Source of the DNA: Acidobacteriota bacterium
GTDB taxonomy: Bacteria; Acidobacteriota; Vicinamibacteria; Vicinamibacterales; SCN-69-37
Length of the DNA: 64,000 bases
NCBI GenBank assembly: GCA_020853395.1
Contig: JADYYY010000005.1
Location: 186,001 to 250,000, forward strand
Direction: 5' to 3'
Part shown: positions 19,199 to 31,218 of the stretch, piece after piece
Position numbering within the stretch: the first letter of the stretch is position 1
Layout: every line of letters begins with the position of its first letter
Notes under the pieces: generated by a model
What the model was told of the DNA's origin: nothing
Seen by the model: only the letters and a program-made list of their open reading frames with translations
Databases searched by the model: none
Program-made: the position numbers and the translations under genes

Positions 19199-20143
19199 TC
19201 AGCTCTCGAGCATGCGCCTGATCCCCTCCCGGTACGGGGTTGCGGTCAGGCCGAACGCCCGTTCGAACTTCGTGCTGTCGAAGACGTAGTCGTGTTCGAA
19301 CTGATAGAGCATTTCCATGTTCTCGCGGAGCACCGGGACGAAGAGCCCCATCACGGACAGCAGCCAGCGAGGGGCGGCCTGCAGCCGGTTCGGCCGGCCC
19401 GCGATCTCGCACGCGAGGCGAACGAAGCGTTCGCCGCTCATCGGCTCCTTGCTCGTCAGCGCATGCCAGACCTGTCCGTACGCATCGGTCCGGTTCGCCA
19501 GGAGCGCCAGCGCGCGGGCCGCATCGGGTGTGAACGTGAACGTGTGCTCCGCTTCTGGATTGCCGATCCACTGCGGCGTCTTGCCCGCCTTGATCCGCTC
19601 GGTCACCGTCGCGTGTGTGAGGCTGAGTGCCGCGCCAGGACCGTAGAAGTCTGCCGCGCGCACGATCATCCCGCGGAGCGTTCCTCGCCGCACCTCGTCC
19701 ATGAGCGTCGTGGCAATCCGCGCGCGCACGTCGCCCTTGCGGCTCGACGGGTTGTACGGAGTCGTCTCGGTCATCGGGCCGTCCACCCGCCCGTAGGCGT
19801 AGACGTTGTCGAAGAAGACCAGGGCGCTCCGATGCCGCAGGCAGCCGTCGATGACGTTCCGCATCACGACGGGCCATTGTTCCTGCCACACGCGGGTGTT
19901 GTACGCGAGGCCCGCCACGAGATAGGCGACCTCGCTGCCCGCGATCGCATCAGCGGTCGCTCGGGCGTCGAGCAGATCGGCCCGAACGACGTCATCCGTG
20001 TCGTGTTCGGCGCGCGGCGAACGGCCGACCTGCCTCACCCGCACCTCGAACGCGCGGAGCTCGCGCGACAGCCCCCGGCCGATCACGCCGTTCGCCCCGA
20101 GGATCGTGTGCAACGGCACGGATCGCACTATGGCATAGCTCAC
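19199..20143 (-). CDS. NAD-dependent epimerase/dehydratase family protein
   Basis: An atypical short-chain dehydrogenase, 314 aa. The Rossmann motif is near the N-terminus (TILGANGVIGRGL). Later blocks are VAYLVAGLAYNTRVWQEQW, LVFFDNVYAYG and VRAADFYGPGA. These resemble acidobacterial and proteobacterial NAD(P)-dependent nucleotide-sugar-type epimerases. The classical YxxxK pair is not obvious, so activity is uncertain. The start is ambiguous: GTG at 20143, 20128 or 20119. The last gives VPLHTILGANG, a more standard N-terminus. Confidence 0.8.
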   Translation of the reverse strand: MSYAIVRSVPLHTILGANGVIGRGLSRELRAFEVRVRQVGRSPRAEHDTDDVVRADLLDARATADAIAGSEVAYLVAGLAYNTRVWQEQWPVVMRNVIDGCLRHRSALVFFDNVYAYGRVDGPMTETTPYNPSSRKGDVRARIATTLMDEVRRGTLRGMIVRAADFYGPGAALSLTHATVTERIKAGKTPQWIGNPEAEHTFTFTPDAARALALLANRTDAYGQVWHALTSKEPMSGERFVRLACEIAGRPNRLQAAPRWLLSVMGLFVPVLRENMEMLYQFEHDYVFDSTKFERAFGLTATPYREGIRRMLES

Positions 20144-20240
20144 TCACGGTTTCCGGTCTCGCCAGCGGGCCTCGCGAGCGGTTCTGGCCCGCCCCGGGAC
20201 CGGTGCAACGGCCCCATAGCGGCCTGTCGGTTAGCCGCCC

Positions 20241-20799
20241 TCAGCGCAGTCGATGCTGTTCCGAGGCCCGGCTGACCGAAGGAAGCGAGATCTGCCAGAC
20301 AGAGGCCGTGGAGACCTGGAGAGCCTGCGTGGTTTCTGCGACACCGCGTGAGGCGACGCGTCTGACATGTTCGAGGCGCCGCGGCGGCATCGTTCCGGTC
20401 GAGGTAGCCGCCGGCCGCGAGCTTCAGCAGGATGAGATCGCTCACGCGCGGCACGGGCAGGACAACGCCCATCACCTCGAGCGGCTCCGACCGCGCCACG
20501 ACCTCGCGCTGCCACGCCCAGCGTCCGACGACGATGTCGATGTCGGTGGCGTCGGCGAGCTGGATGTGGACCACGCCGGCCAGCGGGTCGTCGGCGTCCC
20601 CACGTCGCGGATCGACCGCCGCGCCCGTCTCCATCAGGCGGCTCCACATCCCGGCGTCGAGGACGCGGAGATCCGTTGTCAGCAGATCGATATCGGCGGT
20701 GAATCGTGGGTAGCCGCGAGCGGCCAGTGCATGGCCGCCGATGAGCGCCACGGGGATGCCGAGCGCCTCGAGCACGCGCACGACGGCACGGACGCTCAC
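20241..20799 (-). pseudogene. Nucleotidyltransferase-like gene with a frameshift
   Basis: The first ~135 residues are a clean nucleotidyltransferase fold: VALIGGHALAARGYPRFTADIDLL matches the G-G/S...D-x-D core, with later DIDIVVGRWAWQRE and VPRVSDLILLKLAAGGYLDRNDAA. After DAAAA (~20386) the frame becomes Arg/Pro-rich nonsense. Moving by one base restores a natural continuation, LEHVRRVASRGVAETTQALQ, ending at a TGA at 20241-20243. The natural reading is therefore a single extra base in a C/G run, or a sequencing error. The gene overlaps its upstream partner (20796-21050) by 4 bp. Confidence 0.7.
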
Positions 20800-21050
20800 C
20801 CTTCAGCCGATCGCGAACGGGGCCGTCCCGCGCGGCGGGTGGCGGCGATCGCGGCGCGGGCGGTCCGCAGATCGACCTCGTGCGCGGCCATGTACGCCGC
20901 CAGGCCTTCCGCGCTCAACCGCATCGCGAGCTCGACACGCTCGGCCGGCGTGAGCGCGAGCATCCGCTCGCGGTCCATGCGCGCGATGTCGCTGGCCAAC
21001 GCGCTGTGCACGTACGCCAGTATACGCGGCGTCTTACCTGAGCCATCCAA
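20796..21050 (-). CDS. Small helical protein paired with nucleotidyltransferase
   Basis: An 84-aa protein of unknown function. The centre has an amphipathic helical segment (MLALTPAERVELAMRLSAEGLAAYMAAH) and the C-terminus is basic. I recognise the general pattern of small proteins located before AbiEii/MNT-like nucleotidyltransferases, but not a named family. An internal ATG (MDRERMLALTP) could be the true start. It overlaps the downstream nucleotidyltransferase by ATGA, so the two form a translationally coupled pair, possibly an antitoxin/accessory and toxin-type enzyme. Confidence 0.55.
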   Translation of the reverse strand: MDGSGKTPRILAYVHSALASDIARMDRERMLALTPAERVELAMRLSAEGLAAYMAAHEVDLRTARAAIAATRRAGRPRSRSAEG

Positions 21051-21119
21051 TGAGCCGTGCCTCCCGGATTGACGCGCGTTGTCGATCGAGAGGCGCGCAG
21101 TCGCCGCCGGCGGCCCGGA

Positions 21120-21345
21120 TCTCTGGCCAGGTCAGTACGTCCAGGCTGGCTCCGGCATCGCGGCTTCATGGTTTCCCGCAGCAGGGCAATCGTCCCGTCC
21201 CGGATCTCGAAGACCATGAAGGCGCAACGACGCCGTCGCCATGCCGAGGCACTCGACCGAGGATTTGTCGGATCGTTCGTATCGATCGCGAACTGGCCGT
21301 TCGACATCTGGATGCTGGAAGGTTTCGACCAGTAGGAACGCAGCC
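21120..21345 (-). pseudogene. Possible decayed NTF2/SnoaL-like fragment
   Basis: The 444-bp gap 21051-21494 has no intact gene. On the minus strand one frame reads SKPSSIQMSNGQFAIDTNDP followed later by FMVFEIRDGTIALLRETMKP. The second segment resembles the last strands of NTF2/SnoaL-fold proteins, with coding-like third positions. No start, no proper end and a disrupted middle are seen, so it is at best a remnant. The rest of the gap shows nothing I can name. Confidence 0.25.
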
Positions 21346-21413
21346 CTGCCTCTCTGACGCTCGAGGTCCGAGGACCCCGCGACCGCTCGACCTGGCGGGG
21401 TCGTGATCGGTGA

Positions 21414-22481
<1,068 letters not shown>

Positions 22482-22490
22482 CGTCTCCGG

Positions 22491-22910
22491 CTACCGCGGC
22501 TGGCGCTCCAGCGCGCCGATGAACGCGAGCAGGTCCGCCGGACCCGCTGACGCGGCGTCGTACACGCGCGCCATGTCGAGCTCTTCGTACGCGTGCGCGA
22601 CGACATTGCGGAAGCCGGCCGCGCGAACCAGGCGGTCGGCGAGCGTCGCGTCGATGATGCTGCCCGCCTGAAGGCGGCGAAAGGCGTCTGCGTAACTCCG
22701 AGGAGTTCCGAGGTCGTACGCCACGCAGGCGGCCACCGCGAGATCGATCACGATCTGCGTGGCCTGCCACATGTGGAGAATCACGGCGTCGGCCGCATCG
22801 GTCGAGGCCACGAAGTCGGCCTTGCGCTCGGGCAGCCGGCTTCGCACGCGTGCCAGGTGGCGATTGACAGCCGCGGTCCGCTCGGCCAGCACCGCGCGGT
22901 CAATCCTCAT
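22491..22910 (-). CDS. hepT: HEPN-domain toxin HepT-like (type VII toxin-antitoxin)
   Basis: A 139-aa all-helical HEPN (DUF86) protein, a predicted RNase toxin. The active-site motif Rx4HxY is intact: R101-NVVA-H106-A-Y108. The upstream helices (AVILHMWQATQIVIDLAVACVAY) are typical. In characterised HepT-MntA systems the tyrosine in this motif is AMPylated by the partner to silence the RNase. The gene starts at ATG 22910, five bases after the stop of the MNT gene at 22916-23347, consistent with a two-gene operon. Confidence 0.88.
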   Translation of the reverse strand: MRIDRAVLAERTAAVNRHLARVRSRLPERKADFVASTDAADAVILHMWQATQIVIDLAVAACVAYDLGTPRSYADAFRRLQAGSIIDATLADRLVRAAGFRNVVAHAYEELDMARVYDAASAGPADLLAFIGALERQPR

Positions 22911-22915
22911 CGGGC

Positions 22916-23347
22916 TCACCGGGGCAGCGCGCCGAGCACGCGCTCGTACGCGGGTTCGAGGACGGGCGCGAGGTCGCACCAGGTGTCGATCGCCTCGAGC
23001 CGAAACCCGTCGAAGCCGCCGGGCTCGCGCTCGAACAGCAGCGCGCCGTCACGCGCCACCCGATAGCGCAGCAGCGCGCCGGCTCGATCCAGATCCACGA
23101 GGTCGACGCGGTCGGCGTTCACGTGTTCGACCAGCCGGGCCAGGAGCCCGTCCGCGTCGAACCCTGCCTCCGCCCGGTACGCGAAATCCCAGTCCGATCG
23201 ATCGTGCGCGTCACCGCGCGCGCGCGATCCGTGCAGCACGAGCAGCCGTAGTGCCGGCGTCTCGGCCGCGAGCGCACGAAGAGCGTCATCTGCCGGCGAT
23301 GCGACCACGATGGCGACGATGGTAGCAGCCGACAGGGCCGTCGTCAT
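22916..23347 (-). CDS. mntA: MNT-domain nucleotidyltransferase antitoxin MntA-like
   Basis: A 143-aa minimal nucleotidyltransferase. The catalytic signature GSx10DxD is intact: G40-S41 in LHGSRARGDAHDRSDWDF, with D52 and D54. In type VII systems MntA transfers AMP to the HepT tyrosine. Start options are GTG 23350, ATG 23347 (used) and GTG 23308. The last removes a hydrophobic Ala/Val stretch not expected in this cytosolic family. It lies directly upstream of hepT. Confidence 0.88.
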   Translation of the reverse strand: MTTALSAATIVAIVVASPADDALRALAAETPALRLLVLHGSRARGDAHDRSDWDFAYRAEAGFDADGLLARLVEHVNADRVDLVDLDRAGALLRYRVARDGALLFEREPGGFDGFRLEAIDTWCDLAPVLEPAYERVLGALPR

Positions 23348-23350
23348 CAC

Positions 23351-23712
23351 GCGTCAGCGCCTCGAGCGAACGCACGGCGGCGCCGCCGGCGTTCGCGCCT
23401 CGCGGTCGCGTGTCGTCCCCTTCGCGCCGCCGGTCGAACGCGTGCTCGTCGTCGGGGTGCCGGCAGCGGAAAGACCACGCAGGACCGAGACCGATCTTCG
23501 TCGTGTCACGCGCGACTGGGCCGGGACGAAGGACCCGCCATCGCGGCGCGCGCGGCTGCTACGTCGGCCGCGGGCGCCTTCACGCCTGACACTCGATCAA
23601 CGATGACGGCGGCGCGCACGGCAGGAGCCGGATTCCGTCGCTATCATCGGCGTGACGGTGAAGAACACGCACATCCGTTGCGGGATTCGCGGTCAGAACC
23701 GTCGCAGCAGGG
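23351..23712. other. Intergenic region without recognisable gene
   Basis: About 360 bp between the divergent mntA and DUF1800 genes. Frames on both strands are Arg/Pro-rich shadows. The last ~50 bp are in frame with the DUF1800 gene back to a TGA at 23659-23661. No promoter or repeat stands out. Confidence 0.5.
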
Positions 23713-25383
23713 GTGTTCGTCGGCGTCACCCATGCCTACGAGGAGACAAACCTGACCACCCAGCCCGGCGGCGGCGTCCTGTGGCCGATGCAGGGCAAGT
23801 GCTACAACGTGGCACCGTTCGCGCAGGTGCCGATTAGTCTGTACGAAGGCGGCGACGAGACGGGCTTCATGGGAGGCGATCGTGTCCGCCCGATAGCCCG
23901 GCAGCCGCCGCTGAACGCTGTGGATCACCTCCTCATGGATCTCTCGCTTCGCGCCCTCAACGGATTCGGGCTTGGCGCACGGCCGGGCGAGCGCGCCACG
24001 ATCGGCGACCCGCGCGGCTGGCTCCGGGCGCAGCTTCGCGCCGGGGCGCCGATCGTGCAGGCGCCAGCGGAAGCCACGCCGGACCAACTCACCGCCGCCA
24101 TCGAGGCGTTCCGGATGGCCGGGCAGGGCGCCGTGAACGACACCGGCCGGGCCGCTCGGCAGGAAGCGCGGCGACGGCTCACGTCGATCGCCGCGGCCGA
24201 GAGCCGGCAGGCGCTCGTGCAGCGCATCACGAGCGCGCGCCCGTTCGTCGAACGGCTGGTCGCGTTCTGGTCGAACCATCTCTGCGTGTCCACGGCCGCC
24301 AAGGTGCTGGTCGCACCGCTCGCCGGACGCTACGAGCGCGAGGCCATCCGGCCGCACGTGCTCGGGCGCTTCGAGGATCTCGTGCTGGCCTCGGCGACGC
24401 ATCCGGCGATGCTCGTCTACCTCGACAACCTGCAGTCGATCGGCCCGAGCTCGCCCGCCGCGCGCGCGAGCGGCCGCGGCCGCGGCACCGCGCGCGGGCT
24501 CAACGAGAACTACGCGCGCGAGCTGCTCGAGCTGCACACGCTCGGCGTGGACGGCGGCTACACGCAGCAGGACGTGCAGGAGCTGGCGAAGATGCTGACG
24601 GGCTGGACCGTGGGCGGGCTCACGCCCGAGCGGCCCGCGGCACGCGGCGCGCCGGGCGGGCGCGGTGTCGCGCGCGGCCGCGGACGGGCCGCCGCCATAC
24701 CGGTCGAAGCCGCCGGCGCCGGCGTCGGCTTCGCCTTCAGGCCGCTCCTGCACGAGCCCGGCGCGAAGACGCTGCTCGGCACCCGCTACGACGAGTCAGG
24801 ACAGGCCGAGGGCGAACGGGCGATCCGCGCGCTCGCCCGCCATCCGGCCACCGCACGGTTCATCGCGACGAAGCTCGTCCGCCACTTCGTCAGCGACGAC
24901 CCGCCGCCCGGCGCGGTCGATCGGATCGCGCGGCGGTTCCGCGAGACGGGCGGCGATCTCGCGCTCGTCGCCGAGGCGCTCATCGACCTGCCGGAAGCCT
25001 GGACGCTGGAAGCGCGCAAGTTCCGCACGCCGCAGGACTGGGTGGTCGCGATGCTGCGCGCGTTCGACGTCGCCGACGCGGGCGCTCTCGTGCTGCCGGT
25101 GCTGCGTCAGCTCCGGCATCCGCTCTGGTCGCCGCAGGCGCCGAAGGGCTTCGGCGACACGGCGGCCGAATGGGCCGATCCCGATTCGCTCCTGAACCGC
25201 GCCGAGCTGGCCCGCGGCATGACCCGCCGGCTCCGGCTGCCGCGCGTCGATCCGCGCGCGCTCGCGGACGTGATGGACATCGCGCCGGGCGATCCCCTAC
25301 GCCGGTTCCTCGACGACGCGTCGATCGCCGTCGAGGAGCGCATGGCGCTCGCGCTCGCCGGCCCGGCGTTCCAATGGAGATGA
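23713..25383 (+). CDS. DUF1800 family protein
   Basis: A 556-aa DUF1800 protein, a family of unknown biochemical role usually encoded next to a DUF1501 protein in acidobacteria and planctomycetes. The domain starts at about residue 72 (LSLRALNGFGLGARPGER). Characteristic segments are FVERLVAFWSNHLCVST, NENYARELLELHTLGVDGGYTQQDVQELAKMLTGW and PATARFIATKLVRHFVSDDPP. A Gly/Arg-rich insert sits in the middle. The start is uncertain: ATG 23935 fits the family, but the in-frame stretch from GTG 23713 has strongly coding-like third positions and an unusual sequence with two acidic patches. It ends in an ATGA overlap with the DUF1501 gene. Confidence 0.85.
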   Translation: MFVGVTHAYEETNLTTQPGGGVLWPMQGKCYNVAPFAQVPISLYEGGDETGFMGGDRVRPIARQPPLNAVDHLLMDLSLRALNGFGLGARPGERATIGDPRGWLRAQLRAGAPIVQAPAEATPDQLTAAIEAFRMAGQGAVNDTGRAARQEARRRLTSIAAAESRQALVQRITSARPFVERLVAFWSNHLCVSTAAKVLVAPLAGRYEREAIRPHVLGRFEDLVLASATHPAMLVYLDNLQSIGPSSPAARASGRGRGTARGLNENYARELLELHTLGVDGGYTQQDVQELAKMLTGWTVGGLTPERPAARGAPGGRGVARGRGRAAAIPVEAAGAGVGFAFRPLLHEPGAKTLLGTRYDESGQAEGERAIRALARHPATARFIATKLVRHFVSDDPPPGAVDRIARRFRETGGDLALVAEALIDLPEAWTLEARKFRTPQDWVVAMLRAFDVADAGALVLPVLRQLRHPLWSPQAPKGFGDTAAEWADPDSLLNRAELARGMTRRLRLPRVDPRALADVMDIAPGDPLRRFLDDASIAVEERMALALAGPAFQWR

Positions 25384-26549
25384 CCATGCACCGCCGGACG
25401 TTCCTTCGTCACATGTGCGCCGGCGGCATCGCGACGTTCGGGTTCCCGACCGTCAACTTCGCGCAGATCGCGTCGCCGGGCCGCTTCGTCTTCGCGCTGC
25501 TGCGCGGTGGATTCGATGGCCTGTCGGCCGTCGTCCCCTACGGCGATCCGGCGTACTCGTCGCTGCGAGGCCAGTTCGCGTTCCAGCCCGCCGAGCTCGT
25601 GGAGCTCACCGACACGTTCGGCCTGGCGCCCGGGCTCGCACCGCTCAAGGAGCTGTGGGACGCGCGCGAGCTCGTCGCGCTGCACGCCATGGCGATCCCA
25701 TACCGCACCCGCAGCCACTTCGACGGTCAGGCCGTGCTCGAGACGGGCATCGATCGGCCGATCGGCTCGTCCGACGGCTGGCTCAATCGCCTCCTGCAGA
25801 CGATGTCCGGACGCCGCGCGGGGATCGCGATCGCGGCCGGCATGCCGCGCTCGCTGAGCGGGCCGTTCGACGTGCAGACCTGGTCGCCGGCGCAGCTCGG
25901 CGCGGTGGACGACGCGTATCTGGAGCGGCTGGCGGCGCTCTATCGCACGGACAAGATCCTGTCGGGCCGGTTCGAGGCGGCCGTTCAGCAGAAGGACGTG
26001 GTCGGCGAGGAGCCGATGGCCGGCGGCAACGCCCGGCGGGGCGGCATCACGCCGCTGATGCAGGCGGCCGCGCGCATCCTCCGCCAGGACTCCGGCCCGA
26101 ACGTCGCGGCCGTGGAGTTCAGCGGCTGGGACACGCACGCCAATCAAGGGGTGGCGGGCGGCGCGCTCGATCGGCTGCTCGGCCAGCTCGCGGAAGGGCT
26201 CATGGCGTTCCGCCGCGACATGGGCCCGGCCTGGTCCGACACGACCGTCGTCGTGATGACCGAGTTCGGCCGCACGGCGCGGCCGAACGGCACACGGGGC
26301 ACGGACCACGGCACGGCCGGCGCGGGATTCGTGCTCGGCCCGAAAGTCGCGCGGGCAGCCGTGGTGGCGGACTGGCCCGGGCTGCGCGATCAGGATCTGT
26401 TCGAGCGCCGCGATCTCGCGCCGACACTCGACACGCGATCGGTGCTGAAAGCCGTCGTAGCCGCCGCGTTCGACCTCACGCCCGCGCAGCTCGCGCGCGT
26501 GTTCCCCGAATCGGCGGCCGCGCGGCCGCTGTCGTCTCTCATGACGTGA
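25380..26549 (+). CDS. DUF1501 family secreted (Tat) protein
   Basis: A 389-aa DUF1501 protein, related to the sulfatase/alkaline phosphatase fold. A twin-arginine signal is present (HRRTFLRHMCAGGIATFGF), indicating export in folded form. Family blocks: FVFALLRGGFDGLSAVVPYGDP, YRTRSHFDGQAVLETG, VEFSGWDTHANQG, and VVVMTEFGRTARPNGTRGTDHGTAG with the usual metal-site-like Asp/His. The ATG at 25380 overlaps the DUF1800 stop by four bases, so the pair is translationally coupled and probably acts together at the cell surface. Confidence 0.9.
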   Translation: MTMHRRTFLRHMCAGGIATFGFPTVNFAQIASPGRFVFALLRGGFDGLSAVVPYGDPAYSSLRGQFAFQPAELVELTDTFGLAPGLAPLKELWDARELVALHAMAIPYRTRSHFDGQAVLETGIDRPIGSSDGWLNRLLQTMSGRRAGIAIAAGMPRSLSGPFDVQTWSPAQLGAVDDAYLERLAALYRTDKILSGRFEAAVQQKDVVGEEPMAGGNARRGGITPLMQAAARILRQDSGPNVAAVEFSGWDTHANQGVAGGALDRLLGQLAEGLMAFRRDMGPAWSDTTVVVMTEFGRTARPNGTRGTDHGTAGAGFVLGPKVARAAVVADWPGLRDQDLFERRDLAPTLDTRSVLKAVVAAAFDLTPAQLARVFPESAAARPLSSLMT

Positions 26550-26584
26550 GCCGGCGCGGCCGCGGCGTGTTGCGCCGAAGATCG

Positions 26585-26650
26585 GCGCCAGCGAGCCGTG
26601 CGCGGATCTGCCGCGCGCACGACACGAGCGCCTTCGCGACCGACGGCCTG
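26585..26650 (-). other. Short fragment similar to the C-terminus of the HEAT protein gene
   Basis: On the minus strand this gap sequence translates to [19 protein letters not shown]. Its last ten residues are identical to residues of the C-terminus of the HEAT-repeat protein at 28102-28623 ([16 protein letters not shown]). No start or surrounding reading frame is intact. The rest of the 200-bp gap 26550-26749 shows nothing else. Confidence 0.3.
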
Positions 26651-26749
26651 CAGGACCTCGACCCGACGGGACGGACCGGCGGATGAACAGGTCGTGCCGC
26701 GCGTCTCACCGCCCGATCGACCGGCGCGAGATCTCTTCGTCGTCGAATC

Positions 26750-27904
26750 TCAATGGCTCCGGGGATAGTCCTTCCAGAGCCACTCGAGTGCCTGCGCCAG
26801 CGTCTGCGCCTTCATCGCTCGATCGGTGTGCCCGGCGTTCTTCACGAACGAGTACTGATAGGTGTAGCCCCTGGCGGCGAGCACGCGGGCCATCTCCTCG
26901 CTGGCTTGCACCCAGTCGTGCATACCGTCGCGCATCACGTTCGGATTGAGCAGATCGCGATCGCCCACCGCCAGCCAGATCCGAATCGGCTTCCTCGGCG
27001 AGCTCTGGATGAGGCTGCGATGGAACTCCCACGCGCCGCCGGGTGTGTCGGGGTTCGACGGCCATTGCTGGTTGACCGCCGTGATCGAGTACGCGAGCAC
27101 GCGATGGTACAGGTCGTTGCGGTACCACGCCATGATCAGCGCGGCCGAGCCGCCGGAACTCCCGCCCATCGTCGCGCGCGCGTCCGGATCGCGCGAGAGC
27201 GTCACGTTGTACTGCTCCTCGACGCGGGGCAGCACTTCGCTTTCGACGAAAGCCGCATAGGTCCCCGACATCGTGTCGTACTCCAGCCCGCGCTGGCTGC
27301 CCTGCGCGTCGCCGCCGCCGTTGCCGATCGAGATCGCGATCATCGCCGGCACGCGCCCCTGCGCGATGAGGTTGTCGAGCGTGACGAAGAGCATCGGATC
27401 GGGCCCGTCGGCGCCGACGATGAACGGTGCCGCGGCGCCGCGCAGGTACTGCTTCGGCACGTACACCTGTACGCGGCGGGTCCACGGCGCCGGATGGCTG
27501 GTGGTGACGATCAGCCTGGCGGGATTCTGGGGATCGGGTGTTCCGAAGGTGCCAGGGTCTCGCGCGATGCCGGGATAGATCCGGCTCTCAGCGGAGCTCA
27601 TCTGGAATTCGAAGACGTCACCCACCGGGACGCCAGGCCGTGGCATCGTCTCGGGCGCGGGCGTGTGCGTCGGCCCGATGACGTAGTTGCCGACCGTGTC
27701 GGCCGGCGGGAGCGTGCCGTCCGGCAGCTCGATCTTCTCGACGAAGCCTGGTGTGTGGGGGTCGCGCGTGGGCGGCGTCGGGCGGGGCGCCGCGGGAGCG
27801 GCGGCCGCCTGCGCGCTCGGGGCGGGCGATTGCGATTGCCCTGCCAGGACCACGTGCATGGCCCCCAGTGCGGCCACCAGCATCCAGACGCTGAGTTGAC
27901 GCAT
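26750..27904 (-). CDS. Secreted esterase (esterase D / Fes-like alpha/beta hydrolase)
   Basis: A 384-aa exported alpha/beta hydrolase. The signal peptide is WMLVAALGAMHVVLAGQ and an Ala/Pro-rich linker follows. The catalytic domain has the nucleophile elbow MGGSSGGSAAL with S250 as likely nucleophile. An acid candidate lies in VGDRDLLNPN and a histidine in KNAGHTDRAM. AQGRVPAMIAISIGNGG and YNVTLSRDPDARATMG are typical of the Fes/esterase D family, which cleaves siderophores, feruloyl esters or glycosyl esters. The ATG at 27904 has a perfect GGAGG seven bases upstream. The specific substrate is unknown. Confidence 0.88.
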   Translation of the reverse strand: MRQLSVWMLVAALGAMHVVLAGQSQSPAPSAQAAAAPAAPRPTPPTRDPHTPGFVEKIELPDGTLPPADTVGNYVIGPTHTPAPETMPRPGVPVGDVFEFQMSSAESRIYPGIARDPGTFGTPDPQNPARLIVTTSHPAPWTRRVQVYVPKQYLRGAAAPFIVGADGPDPMLFVTLDNLIAQGRVPAMIAISIGNGGGDAQGSQRGLEYDTMSGTYAAFVESEVLPRVEEQYNVTLSRDPDARATMGGSSGGSAALIMAWYRNDLYHRVLAYSITAVNQQWPSNPDTPGGAWEFHRSLIQSSPRKPIRIWLAVGDRDLLNPNVMRDGMHDWVQASEEMARVLAARGYTYQYSFVKNAGHTDRAMKAQTLAQALEWLWKDYPRSH

Positions 27905-28101
27905 CGCGCCTCCGGTGATTGAAGCCGCTACAGTAGCGCACGTCGTGGTATCCGGCCACGGAGACATGCCGCGCGGCCCGGCCCATCCTGCGTGAAAGGA
28001 CTTGCCGGTGCGCCGCGCCAGGTCAGCCAGCGGCCGGACGCTGAACGCGCAGGCGAGCACAGCCTCGCGCGCGCTCGCCGACCCGCCGACCGCGGAAGTC
28101 G

Positions 28102-28619
28102 TTACGGCGTCGATCCGGCGAGGCGGGCACGGATCTGCCGCGCGCGGGAAAGGAGCGCTTTTCGCCCCGATCGCTCGAATGCGGCGAGATGGCGGCGGAC
28201 GACGGGCCGCAGGGCCGGCAGGGATTCGGCGAAACGCGCCAGGCTGTCGAGCGCCCATGCGCGCACGAAGAGCTGCGGGTGAGCGACGTCGCGCTCGAGG
28301 ATCGCGACGGCCCGCGCACGCTGCCGTGGCGTCCACCGGAACAGCGGCAGCGCGCGGACGATTTGCAGCCGGATCTCCCACGCGTCGTGCTCGGCGAGCG
28401 GTCCGATGAACAGCCGCTTGTACGGCGCGACCCACTCCGGATGCGCATGGGCGAGCTTCTCGACGAGGTCCAGCGCGCGCAGCGTCACCAGCCAGTCGGG
28501 ATCGCGGGCGAGCGCGACGAGCTCCTCGACGCGGGCCGGATCCGCTTCGACGAGCCGCCGTGCGGCGGCCACGTGCGCGATCGAACGCCGATCGCCGCCC
28601 GTGAGCAACGCGCGCAGCG

Positions 28620-28623
<4 letters not shown>
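28102..28623 (-). CDS. HEAT-repeat protein overlapping parC
   Basis: A 173-aa helical-repeat protein without a recognised enzyme domain. Repeated pairs such as [35 protein letters not shown] and [17 protein letters not shown] give the HEAT pattern. A basic C-terminus ([20 protein letters not shown]) may contact nucleic acid or partner. The GTG start at 28623 overlaps the TGA of the ParC-like gene (GTGA), implying translational coupling. A link to topoisomerase function is possible but is only inferred from position. Confidence 0.7.
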
Positions 28624-31004
<2,381 letters not shown>

Positions 31005-31218
31005 GGCCGCGAATTGTACCGCGGCGCCGCAGGCTCGGCGGCGCGGCGGGGGCGCACGCAACGCCTGCTGGACGCGGCCGGCAGCTCACGTGTCAGCGCG
31101 TTCTCGCGCGCGACCTGCGCCCGCAAGCATCGCCCGCGAGCGTGCGCCGGCCGGCGCTACAATCGGCAGGCTCCCCGCGCACACCGCGTATCGACGATCG
31201 TCCGGAGACGAACCCGCC

